From: Collybia mongolica
Taxonomy: Eukaryota; Basidiomycota; Agaricomycetes; Agaricales; Clitocybaceae
Direction: 5' to 3'
Length of the DNA: 64,000 nucleotides
Assembly: GCA_013420905.1 (NCBI GenBank)
Contig: JAAXNY010000010.1
Location: 2,790,001-2,854,000, forward strand
In this document: positions 1 to 10,649 of the stretch, piece after piece
Layout: the number at the start of each line of letters is the position of its first letter
Position numbering within the stretch: the first letter of the stretch is position 1
Made by a program: the position numbers and the translations under genes
The notes under the pieces: model-generated
Database searches by the model: none
What the model saw: the letters and a program-made list of their open reading frames with translations, nothing else
Told to the model about the DNA's origin: nothing

Positions 1-1735
1 CGCTCGGCAATAACGAGTGGGTCGCATCACGCTGACACAACTTTCATATCTAATCGGGAGGTATGACTAAGAGTATCAGGAGGAAAGCGTAAAATTGGAC
101 GCACTTCAAACGCATCAGATCTAGGTACCATGATGTTTCGAACAAAGAAAGAAGTAGAGGGGGTCGATAAAGGAAACGTGATTAGAATGATGCTCGACCA
201 GAATAATAGGGTGTCTCCAGTACATTTGACAGCGCAGGGGGGCTCCTTGTTCTTGTAAGTATGTAAGGCAGTGACCTGAGATGCTGTGCAGTGCAAGAAT
301 AAGTCACTTGCGGCTGGTGCTCCATGTCATTAAGCCGAACACGAGAAAAGTGACTCTAATCTGAACCTGACGCACATGGTTGTGTGACATGGGCGTTGCG
401 AAATCAACAGCGCAAGACGTAAAGAATTTCGTGAGTATGTCCTGGACGAGAACATCAGAAACGAGGACTGCGAGGATGACCAAAAGAAGTCCAATATGCG
501 TCTGGTGTCTTTTTGTGTCTTTTTTCGTGCTTCATCTGATAAGAGGCACAAGAAGAACAAGGTTGTTTGTCGTGCGGCAGCTGTAGCAGCTGTACAAGCC
601 GTCAAATGGTCATGGCCTGTGAATACAAAACCTTACATCTAACCCCATTCTTGCAGTCCTGTAACTCGATCACACCGATCGCGGGCATGAAGGACAGTGT
701 GCTAAAGTTGACGCCATTGACTCCTTCGAATAGGGCTTGGAATCCATATATCAATAACCCGGAAGCCACGGCATGCGTAGAGCAGAATCGCGCCCTCTTC
801 CACGGTTGAGGGTTTCACCACAGCTACCTAAAGCGCCCCGACAATTTGCGATAATATTCAAGGTGAGGTCTGCCATGCTGGTGAAAGCCCTACGTCCTGC
901 GTGAAACCTGAGTCCAGCCCTGCTATTCATGAAGGTCGCCAAGAGAGTTTTCCTTTTCAGAGAAATAACTCCGTAAATATTCACATTAGAAATGACGCTG
1001 TTGGTTTGAACGCTTGAATCTCGGATTTCTGATGACTGAGTTTCACGATCCGAGATGGTAGGCATCAACCAACCCAAGTTAATGAATCAACGAGCTGCTC
1101 GTATCTAAAAGTAAGTGGTAAGTATCAAACTTGATTCCTGGCAGACATGCGAAAGGAATACACACCGACTTGCTGGCTATGTCTGGTCAGGTTCGACCTG
1201 CAACTCGGACTACTGGTCTGAATGACTTCAACGACATGACAGAACTTTCCATCATAAAGTAGCGTGACACCAGAGATTGGTGCCTACTGAGTTTCGCCGG
1301 CTCCTTTCACTGAGGGGGGATAACATGGCTGGATCTGTTGAAGACGTATCAATGTTCCGTGACAGGACCGGATATCGGGGCAACACGACAACCTATTGAT
1401 ATCGCCATCGTTGAGAAAGGGGATCGCCCAAAGCAAATAGATGGGCTATCATCGCAAATAATGTACGAGGATACACGGAATATTTGTTTGAGGACCAGAG
1501 TCAAAAAAAAAGGTGCAAGGGGAGCAGTATTATCGTGGGAATTTACCTAAACTACACCTAAACTGTTACACGTCCGACGGTTCACGCCCATCGTGTCCGA
1601 TCACCCACAGCTGGTCCGGTTTTGTAGTATGCATGGCTATTCATATCATATGCCCACTTTTCGCCATTTAAAGGCAAGAGACAGGGATATCATGTTCAAT
1701 CTTACTGACTGCCCTCCCCCTGCCGAGACCATACC
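1..1735. other. Left-end region, no gene assigned
   Basis: I cannot support an intact gene here. On the minus strand between about 1,077 and 1 there are short coding-like stretches. One near 950-880 reads LLATFMNSRAGLR, which recalls the C-terminal tail of basidiomycete multi-pass membrane proteins of the DUF6534 kind. Another near 770-640 is hydrophobic. They lie in different frames with stops between them, and no exon chain could be built. The last few hundred bases should contain the promoter of the A-T-R gene that starts at 1,736. Confidence 0.3.
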
Positions 1736-4700
1736 ATGTCTCCCATTCTCGCAGGCAGCACCTTCATCCGACCACTTATCAACCTTGGCTATGAACCAGA
1801 TCGACCAGGCGGCGTGAAGTCCCTACCAGAGCTCATTGAGTTTGTTTCCCAGAAAAACCCAGACCACATATTCGGTGTCCAGCATCGAGTTGGGGATAAT
1901 GCTTCGCCATATGACATGACGTTCTCTCAGCTCCGGTCTGCGGTCGAGCAGGCCTCAGCATGGCTCGTTCACTCTGGACTGACTCCTGGTCGAACCCGAC
2001 GCGAAGAAACAGTACAACCGGTTGGAGTCTTCCTTGGGAGTGATACAACCATCTTCATTTACATGGCTGCTTTGCTACGGATCGGCACCCCAGTACGTAG
2101 TGCATGCTGTTGCCTCCATAACTCTAAGGGTCTCATGTACCACAGGTGCTTCTTCTGTCAGCTCGTCTTACGCCAGCCGCTGTCGCCCACCTCCTCAACA
2201 AGACATCACCCTCATGTGTCCTCACCAATTCCCAAGTATCACACTCCACCAAGGAGACTATCGCCTTGCTGGAAGCGGAAGCCAATGGCCTGACAGTTCC
2301 CAGATTCGTGGACGCATTGGGATACGAAGAATTTTTCAATCCTGCCCCTGCACAACAAGGATTAGAGGTTCCCCCAATGTACACAGATTATGCCCGCGAA
2401 GACCTGGACGCCATTATCATGCATTCTTCGGGAACGACAGGGCTTCCTAAGCCTATTTATCACAGCCAGAACTATCTGCTTGTCTATGCGGCTTGTCACC
2501 GTTTACCAGAGCAGAAAGAACCTTTCCGTTTCAACGTTTCAACATTACCCTTATATCATGTTAGTATATCATTTAGGGCCATTTCTTGTGTCCCTCAGGC
2601 TGACAGCATTTGTTCTAGGGATTTGGACTACTAGCGCCTTCATTGTCTTTGTCAATTGGTATGCCATTCGTTTTGCCACCTGCCACTATCATCCCAACTG
2701 GGAAGACAACTCTTGTGGCACTTCAATCAAGTGGGGCGCGCTGCATGCTTACTGTGCCCTCTATTCTTGAAGAAATGCTACGGCTTCCTGAGGGAGCAGG
2801 CCTAGAAGCTCTCAAAGACCTAGAGATTGTCGCCGTTGGAGGCGCACCGATGAAGGAGAGCGTTGGTTCCGAGCTCGTCGCAGCCGGTGTAAATCTGTTG
2901 AACCATTGGGGTTAGTTTTACGATTTTATTGCCCTTGAGATTCCGCTCACAGGTTTCAACAGGGGCAACCGAGACCGGAGCCATTGCACCCATCGAGAGG
3001 ATTCCCCGAGGATACGACTGGCACTATTTGATGCCAAGAACTGACCTTGAGTTGAAGATCGTGCCACTCGATGACAACAGTGATTCTTATCGCCTCGTAG
3101 TGCGCCCGCCCGGCTGGAAAGAACCTTATGTCATTCAGGACCGCCTTGTAGTGCACCCCCACGACCATAAACAGTATAAAATTCTCGGCCGTGTTGACGA
3201 CCTCTTGGTTCTCGCAACGGGAGAGAAAGTTCGACCTACCAACTTGGAAAACGCGGTGTCGGAGCACCCTGATGTCAAGGGTGCCTTTGCATTCGGAGAG
3301 GGTCAACTTTCGCTCGGACTTTTGGTCGAGCTTGTCGCCGGAAGTGTATCCGCTGATCTTGATCTCTCGGGAAACACGGAAGCACTCCTTGCTTCTGTCG
3401 AGCCCTATCTAGAGCTCGGAAACTCGCTTACCGACAAACATGGGAAGGTGACCAGGGAGATGATTATCTTTACCCGGGAAACCTCCAAACCCTTACGCCG
3501 TACTGAAAAGGGAAGTTTAGCGAAAAAAGAAACATTGGCGGCATTTGATGCGGAGATCAGGGCGTGCTACGAAAGGGCCGATGTGCTTACAGCGGTTCCG
3601 CTCCCATTACCCGGGGTCGATGACGGGAATGCTCTCCTCGAGTTCATCCGCTCTTTAGTCCGAAACATCACATGCAATCATGAATTTGGGGATGAGATAG
3701 ATTTCTTTGAAGCGGGGATGGATAGTCTGCAGGCCAGCAGACTGCGGCGCTCCCTTCTCAACAGTCTTCGGGCGACCCCGGGCCTCTTTCAACCAGTCGA
3801 GGATCTGGATCCTGATATCTGTTTCGAAAACTCATCCGTTCACAAGCTATACCATGCCGTCTCGCGAATCATGTTGGGAACCTATTCCCATAGGGTGCAT
3901 GGGGAGTCGAAGGAGGTGAGACGAATTGCAGCTATGGAAGATATGTTGGAGAAGTACCGAGAGGAACTCTGGACCTATTCGCGCCTCGCCGCATACTCTC
4001 GCATCTCTCGCCGCTCCCGGCGACCGGCTCCCACCCAGGGATCAGTCGTTCTTCTGACTGGCTCCACAGGAAGTTTAGGGTGCTTCCTTCTGGCCAGACT
4101 CGCTAACGACCCTACAGTGTCGAAGGTCATATGCCTAAACCGACTGCAATTTGGCTCGGTCACTCTTCGCGAGCGTCAGATGAACTTGATGATGAAACGT
4201 GGGGCGTCAATGTCATGCGTAGCATGGGACAAGGTCGTGCTCCATGGAGCTGACCTGACCAAACCTGACTTTGGTCTTGGCGAGGAGAGCTTTGCACAGG
4301 TACGTAGATGTATTGATTTTCCGTCATTCTCGAGGGCGTCAATTCTAATTAACGTGATAGTTACTTCAAGTCACTCATGTCATCCACAACGCATGGCCTG
4401 TCAATTTCAACCGAAATCTATCATCCTTTGAGCCGCATGTGAAAGGATTGTGTAACCTTATCCGCCTCTCCTTGTTGAGTTCTGGGACACGGTCTCTAGG
4501 TTCACCAGCAACACGTCTTCTGTTCGCTTCTTCCATCTCTGTTGTGGGCAGATACCCTCTTCTCCACCCAAAAGGACCGTTCGAAATCCCCGAAACAGCC
4601 CTCGATGCGGTCCACACCTCTGAGTTCGGATATCCTGAAGCAAAATGGGTTTGCGAAATGGTCCTCCTGGCAGCTGTAGAACTCTACGGAGATGCTGCCA

Positions 4701-5315
4701 GCGTAGAAGAGCCACTGATTCAGGGTTCGAGTGTACGTATTGGCCAGATGACAGGGCCGGAAGGTTCTGGCGCGTGGAACGAGAACGAACATTTCCCCAT
4801 GATCGTTCGCACCTCTAAAACTTTGAAGGCGCTTCCGAAGCTGGATGGGGTAAGTCCTCGTTCAATCTTAGTATGTACGACATACTAATATACTCTTTAT
4901 TCAGTCGCTTGCATGGCTCCCGGTCAACAGGGCCGCAGACGTGATCAGTGAGCTCCTCTTCTCGGGGGGATTCAAGCCCTTCTATCACGTGGAGAATCCA
5001 TCACGCCAGTCGTGGGACGGTATTCTCCATACCCTAGCCTCCATACTGGGGGATCTAGGGGAGCCGCTTTCGCTCATACCTTTCCCGAAATGGCTAGATC
5101 GCGTCAGATCCTTGGGAGACGATCCATCTCAAAACTCAGCATACAAACTCATCAATTTCCTGGAGAATGATTTCACGAACCTTTCAGGCGGCGCTGTGAT
5201 CATGAGAACGGCAGCTGCGCGCCTCGATTCTTTCACGATGGTGAATAGTACTTCTGTGGACAGAAAACACCTGGAAGAGTATGTTGCTTACTGGAAGGCT
5301 ATTGGAGTGATGTAA
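1736..5315 (+). CDS. NRPS-like adenylate-forming reductase (A-T-R), 1,099 aa
   Basis: Single-module reductase that should adenylate a carboxylic or amino acid, load it on a phosphopantetheine arm and release it as aldehyde or alcohol by NADPH-dependent reduction. Six exons keep one frame: 1736-2092, 2146-2559, 2619-2910, 2963-4299, 4361-4849 and 4905-5315. The A domain shows SSGTTGLPK (about residue 212), ATETG (356) and GRVDDLLVLATGEK (about 429). The carrier site is FFEAGMDSLQA with Ser about 609. The reductase domain shows TGSTGSLG (about 721) and YPEAK (Tyr about 891, Lys about 895), the NADPH-binding and catalytic motifs of an extended SDR. There is no condensation domain, and the length matches stand-alone fungal A-T-R enzymes. 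The ATG at 1,736 follows ACC. No tailoring gene lies nearby, so substrate and product cannot be predicted. Confidence 0.9.
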
Positions 5316-8300
5316 GGATCGAGGTAGCAAAGTCATGCAGACTCATATACCATACTTCTCATATTATTTATTCAACGCATTTAGTATAATAGACACAAAA
5401 GCAGAACACATGCCAGACCTCGTTCTGATATATACGCACATTGCATAGTAAATTAACACCTTTGATTATCGAGTGGTGCTATCTCGGGACCTAGCTTGTA
5501 AGCTCCTAAGTACAATGTTATGCCAACAGGACGCAGAGCTTCATTGCTTATAGAATGAAAAGACGGTCGATCCGTCGCGTGGTGTGCCACGCGATGCTAC
5601 GCGCTCATTACTTAAATATCGGGCACGTGACAAAGATTACAGGTCATGCTTTTCGCGTACCTCTGCCAGATTTTTGCACCGACCGCACCTCACTTAAGGT
5701 TCCTTCGGTTCTACGCCACCAAATATCATATTCAACAGATAGGATGAGCTTACCCCGCCCATACCTCAACGTCTTAAACGGACCTCGCTTCATCAACTAT
5801 CAGACGTCCCACGACATTGCCGACGACCCGCCCATCTCAACTAGCAAAAGCAATGTCGTGTCAGCCACTGACAACTCTATCTCCCTTCTCACGGTCAAAT
5901 GACACGCCACGCCATGTTCAGATTATTTTTACCACTGCCACTGTTGACACTCTACGCTGGCCGCGGACATATCTCCCAGACGGCGACGCCTTATCACCAC
6001 ATGGGTTTGTGGAATATAATGGTCTACTAGTACACTCCCCTCTCCTCTACAAATCCTGACCAAGTTATGAGCGAACAGCCCGGACCATTACCTTGCCTAC
6101 CAATGTGTAACGTATCCTCAATTTCCGATCAGAGCGACGTTTTGACGCGGATCACATTCGCTATCACTGTGTCAGCCATAGGACTCCATACATACATTAC
6201 AATGTTTGCTGCGGCGTACAGCGTTGTCGACACCGGCTAGGAGGATGACATACCCACTCGAACTGGATAGGGTTTATGCCATGTGAACGGTCCCAGTTAT
6301 CGGTCATGGTTGCAAGGACGATGGTACACTCAATGCTTGCTTTCTCACATTATCGCAAATCTGCCACACTAACGAAGCCTTCAACCGTGGACATCAATCT
6401 CGTCCTGTGCATCAAGGTTTCGTAAACTCCTGCCTTTGAAGGTTCTATATTCAGCCCCCTTCGAACCGTAGTCGCAATCTTGCATGCTGTTTTTCCCTGG
6501 AAGCTCCCAAAATCATCTCACTGTCTCGTATCGCTTTCGCACATTACTCTTGATTTGGCTTGATTTGTCGCCCAGATCCGCTGACAGGGGGTTTAGCAGT
6601 CACACCACGGTTCACTTCGTTCGCGCCCGAACCATTAGTCGTCGACGAAGCCTCAAAGTTACTGGACAACCGACCATTAACACAGCATTTCGACGATGGC
6701 ACCTTCCTTATCATTCTTGACTTTCCCAGGTTTCACTATGCTTCACCATTGTTTCGGTGTCGCCCTTTCTGTATTTCCTCCTGTCTTATCCCCTGGTCGT
6801 CCTATTTCCCTCTTCGTCGCCTATTTGTGAGTACTCCCTTTCTAATTTTGATGTCTCATGTTGCTTCGCGTTATGTTGGCCATCATCGTGACCCCTATGG
6901 TCTACCACTTTCAGCTCGGCGTGACTTGGTGCCACTAACACTCACAGGGTTCTCTACCAACGTGGCTTGGACTTCAAGCTTGAAGTCCGCATTCGCCAAC
7001 GCCAGCAATTGGGTATATCTTTGTCAATGCAGCCCCGACCTTCCCCCCAGACGCCCATGATTAGGGCCGACGAAATATTGAGTAGGCCGCCTTGCCAACA
7101 CGACTCACACTTTATTAATACCCACACCCCATGGCCGATCCCAACCCAATCGCACAAGCGGAAACCAGCCACCCTAATGATAATTACTATACGCCCAGTG
7201 ATCATACAATTGATACGACATCAGCTATGCCCCCAGTTTTGTCAACTCATTCTCCAGACAAGCCCATCAGGATATCTTGCAAACCAGCACTATTATATAC
7301 GGGCCCACGGACCCACATTATCATTTCTCTTATTCGCTTTTATAGGAATCAAATCCAAACTCAGTGCCACCTCTTCGCGCCGCCAGTCGACAAAGGATCC
7401 TTGAGATTGACGTTGGCCACTAGTTAAAACACTGACATACTTCCCCCCAATAGGCTCTGGAACCTCTTTTCGGCTTGAAGAGCTTGATAACTGGATCAAT
7501 CTCACCCTTTTCATTCCACATTTCGTAGACTGGAACACCCGTTTGATACTCCGAAACAAGTATGTAATCCCTCCATGTCAAACCCACCCACATCGCCCGC
7601 CGGAAATCAAGGTTATAGGATATGGAAACATCAATAACACTACGTGCAACAAGCACGTTATCGATTTAGAGATCATGTAGACGGCGGCTCGCAAGGCCTT
7701 CTTCGTTTCTCAAGCTTTACCTAAATCTGCCTTTTTTAATGTCGACAATGGTACTAATCTTGCCATGCTCGCAACTTCTCTTGTTTTACGGTAGCATGTC
7801 CCTCCCATCTTTACACTCGAGTTAGCTCCACATTCTATTTCTAGATATGGCCGGGCCACTGGATCTCTCCTACATGGTCAGTGCATGTTCTGGAATTCCG
7901 AATCGTCACGTTTTTCTATCACATCTAGAGTATATAGGAAAAGAAATTGGCGGCGAAACTGAGAGAAGAAATGTCGGTTCTACCAACCAGCATGTATAGA
8001 TCTAATAATCCGGCCAATTGGGCATACAGTCCAAGTAGCCCAGATGAACCTTTCGATTCTTTTCACCAGGCACAGTCCCAGGCGTGAGCATACCTCGAGT
8101 GGCCTTCCGTCCCTCGGCTTGTCCTCGGCATTAAGGCTTTCAAGGACCCATCAAATTCACCCTAATTTTCGGCATGTACTCTACCTGCTCAATGACTCAC
8201 AGTTCTGTACATTTTAGCAGCTACAAGGTTGCGGATTCTTGGGTTCAAAGATATTGCAAACTTTTGAATCAAGGAATCCAAGACATAGGTGGTGCAGAAC

Positions 8301-8698
8301 TTCACCGTACTTCGTGTCTGGACAACAAGGCCTTTGGCGATAAAAGCAAATTTCAGAGTCTCCAAAAAAGAATTTCAGACTGTCACAAAGAGAAATAAAT
8401 TATTTCGTCCCCTCACTTTCTGATAACAGGACCTGATGGGACATCAGCTATCTCAGGCAAATTTGAGATTAGGTCTCTGGAAAAGTTGAAAAGTTTATAC
8501 AGGGACCGCTGGCAGAGGCAAAGGTCCAGATTCACCAGAAACTCGAGTGGTTAGGGCCTGGCGCCTGGCGGACGACTGCATGTTATATCAGTAGTTCAGA
8601 ACAAGATCTTTCACCCTATCTGCAAATCCATTACACGTATCATGGCGATTGGCGCATGAGAGTTGATGAGAAAAATAACAAAAGGTTGAAATAAAAAG
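5316..8698. other. 3.4-kb region with little coding signal
   Basis: No gene could be built here. The best fragment is on the minus strand at 7,656-7,420, about 78 codons. It contains a plausible protein-like stretch (WVGLTWRDYILVSEYQTG) but has stops just upstream in the same frame and no recognisable domain, so it may be a relic. Another open stretch at 7,131-7,427 (plus) starts with a well-placed ATG but is low in complexity. The end of the region should hold the 3' flank of the tRNA gene. Confidence 0.35.
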
Positions 8699-8782
8699 TT
8701 CGGGTACGGGGAATCGAACCCCGAGCTGCCGCGATCACTGATAGATGAGAGGCGGCAATGTTAGCCGTTACACCATACCCGA
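8699..8782 (-). tRNA. tRNA-Glu (anticodon CTC) with a 12-nt intron
   Basis: The minus strand folds into a full cloverleaf. The acceptor stem TCGGGTA/TACCCGA has seven perfect pairs with discriminator A. The D arm is GTGTAACGGCTAACAT-like. The anticodon stem GCCGC/GCGGC closes the loop CTCTCAC, and the T arm is CGGGG-TTCGATT-CCCCG. A 12-nt intron sits at the canonical place, one base 3' of the anticodon (37/38). The D and T arms carry the A- and B-box promoter elements. The anticodon CTC reads GAG. Confidence 0.93.
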
Positions 8783-8890
8783 CGATAGAAAACATTGCCG
8801 CTTGTATTTAATAACGGTAGGTATACCCTTGACCATCACAGTTTGGGGCACCTAAATTCATGCCTTCCTATTGCCTCAGTCCGGACTCCG

Positions 8891-10390
8891 ATGGACGACC
8901 TGCTTGGAAATGGCCCAGAACAGCATTTACTCAGAATCGATCTCTCAAGCCTTTCTGATGATAATTCAGCGTTACACAATGGCTCAGATCAACATCAATC
9001 TCGGAATGATGTCGTCTACTCTAGCGGTCTCCATCTCGCGAAATTTGCAAGTGAAGAATGTTTCGACCAGATCCTGCGCCACATAGTATCAACTCCTGAT
9101 GTATCTCAAGGTGGTTTCGCTACTGGAGCTTACGCCAGAAAGAGGCTGGATTCAAGGACTCTTTTTTCCGTCTGCGGGGTGCTACACCACGCGATCGCCG
9201 ACGGCCCGGACGCGCTGGAGGCTACGGCCAGGACTGTGTGTAATGTGGATTCGGAATGGAGCTTGGATCCCAAGATTCTGCCTGGTATCTTGCGATGCAT
9301 ACGACCATGGAGGCTGGCGGACCCTTGGGCTCGAAGCGATGGACCTTGCGGAGAAGGCAATGCGATAATGGCTAAATTGCATGTAGTTGAACTTGCTTCG
9401 ACCCTTGCGGGGCTGGCCAACAACCCGCGAACACATCTTGAAGAGGCCCCATGCAGTGGAGGACGGGGGCGACTCCAGATCAAGTGGCTTGGACGGGCGG
9501 ACACCCATGATACTGTGGTTGCACCCCTGCATGAAAGCGCCGCGCCGAAATATGTTTCTTCCACCCTAAGTATCGACCTAGAGCCAGAGGTCAAGTTCGA
9601 TGGATCGGAGACACAACTCACTGAATCAGAAGCCTCGCTGTTCAGAAGCGGTTGTCTCGCATGTCGCCGTCCGCGAAAAGCCCCATGCACCCAGACATGC
9701 GAAGAAACACAGCGGCGAAACACGTTATCCTCCAACGCACGCTTAGCGAACACGGGCACTGAGAGCCGACGTTCGACGCCCCATCCACCTCTCGTACACC
9801 CCGATAACCGGAATCGGGCATATATGCGTTTAACCACATCCGAAAGCGTTTCCTCCCAATCAAAACCGCCTGCCAACGTGCGTCCCAGGCCAGCTCGCCC
9901 TAGAGAGGCAGATATGAAGGAGAACATTTCCCCTGCAACCCTACCGCCCCGGCATCAAGACTTGTCAGTTTCCAGGCAAGCAACCACCTCATCTATGCGC
10001 TCCAATCCTTTTCAAAGTCAGGCAACCATTATATCTCCTCCCGTGCAACCCAATTTGTCTTCCAGTCCTGAGTCATGCGAATCACCCCGGCTCCTAGTAT
10101 CCTCTCAATCTCGGCCCTATACCACCATTGGCTCCGAAAGCGTTTCTGATCAACTCCCTGCGCGCGCCACCATTACGCCAGTATTGGAAGCTTCAACATC
10201 GAGATCCTCTAGTGCCTCGCGTCCAGCCTCGTGGTCAAGGTCAAACAAAGAACAGCACAATTCAGTACAGCCCGCCCAGTCCAAAAATCCAAAACAGAGA
10301 GCGTCACGCACAGAATATTGTGACACACGCTCCCCGCCGAAAGATAAGAAGGTCCAGCCTACAGCGATCCTTGGTCGACGAAATCGTTAA
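8891..10390 (+). CDS. Hypothetical protein, 499 aa, unknown family
   Basis: One uninterrupted frame of 500 codons, starting at the first ATG (8,891), about 110 bp from the 5' end of the divergent tRNA gene. The N-terminal half (about residues 40-190) looks globular and helix-rich. The C-terminal half, from about residue 280, is rich in Ser, Pro, Thr and Arg, includes many SQ/SP pairs and looks disordered. One stretch near residue 257 holds two CxxC-like pairs (CLACRRPRKAPCTQTC). I recognise no domain. The open frame continues about 30 codons upstream of the ATG, so an upstream exon cannot be excluded, but the tRNA gene leaves little room. The opposite strand also has a 265-codon open stretch here, which I take as a shadow. 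Confidence 0.5.
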   Translation: MDDLLGNGPEQHLLRIDLSSLSDDNSALHNGSDQHQSRNDVVYSSGLHLAKFASEECFDQILRHIVSTPDVSQGGFATGAYARKRLDSRTLFSVCGVLHHAIADGPDALEATARTVCNVDSEWSLDPKILPGILRCIRPWRLADPWARSDGPCGEGNAIMAKLHVVELASTLAGLANNPRTHLEEAPCSGGRGRLQIKWLGRADTHDTVVAPLHESAAPKYVSSTLSIDLEPEVKFDGSETQLTESEASLFRSGCLACRRPRKAPCTQTCEETQRRNTLSSNARLANTGTESRRSTPHPPLVHPDNRNRAYMRLTTSESVSSQSKPPANVRPRPARPREADMKENISPATLPPRHQDLSVSRQATTSSMRSNPFQSQATIISPPVQPNLSSSPESCESPRLLVSSQSRPYTTIGSESVSDQLPARATITPVLEASTSRSSSASRPASWSRSNKEQHNSVQPAQSKNPKQRASRTEYCDTRSPPKDKKVQPTAILGRRNR

Positions 10391-10641
10391 GTTATTTCTT
10401 CAAATGTTGTTTGTTTTGTCCCCCCTAGTCGCCCACTTTCTCTGCGACGAGCTCTCTGGATTTGAGATATCCTGGCATTAAGCTGTCTTGCACCGTGTTT
10501 TCGTACATTATTGTAATCGCTCGTAATAAATCGTTGCTCGTATAGTCCGATAGTACAGGAATCAGTACCCCTCCTAAAGTTATTAAAGTATGCTGGACAG
10601 ATATATGGAATACTCTGTACCTCTGGTGTGATCATTGGTAA

Positions 10642-10649
10642 TGTGTCCA
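10642..10649. repeat. Left target-site duplication of hAT element (TGTGTCCA)
   Basis: The 8-bp direct repeat TGTGTCCA immediately precedes the left TIR and is repeated exactly after the right TIR at 13,395-13,402. Eight bases is the target-duplication length of hAT transposons. Confidence 0.9.

Noticed and set aside
9130..9927. 265-codon open frame on the minus strand opposite the unknown 499-aa protein
   Set aside because: It lies wholly inside a longer plus-strand frame, has no recognisable domain, and is probably a by-product of that frame's codon composition.
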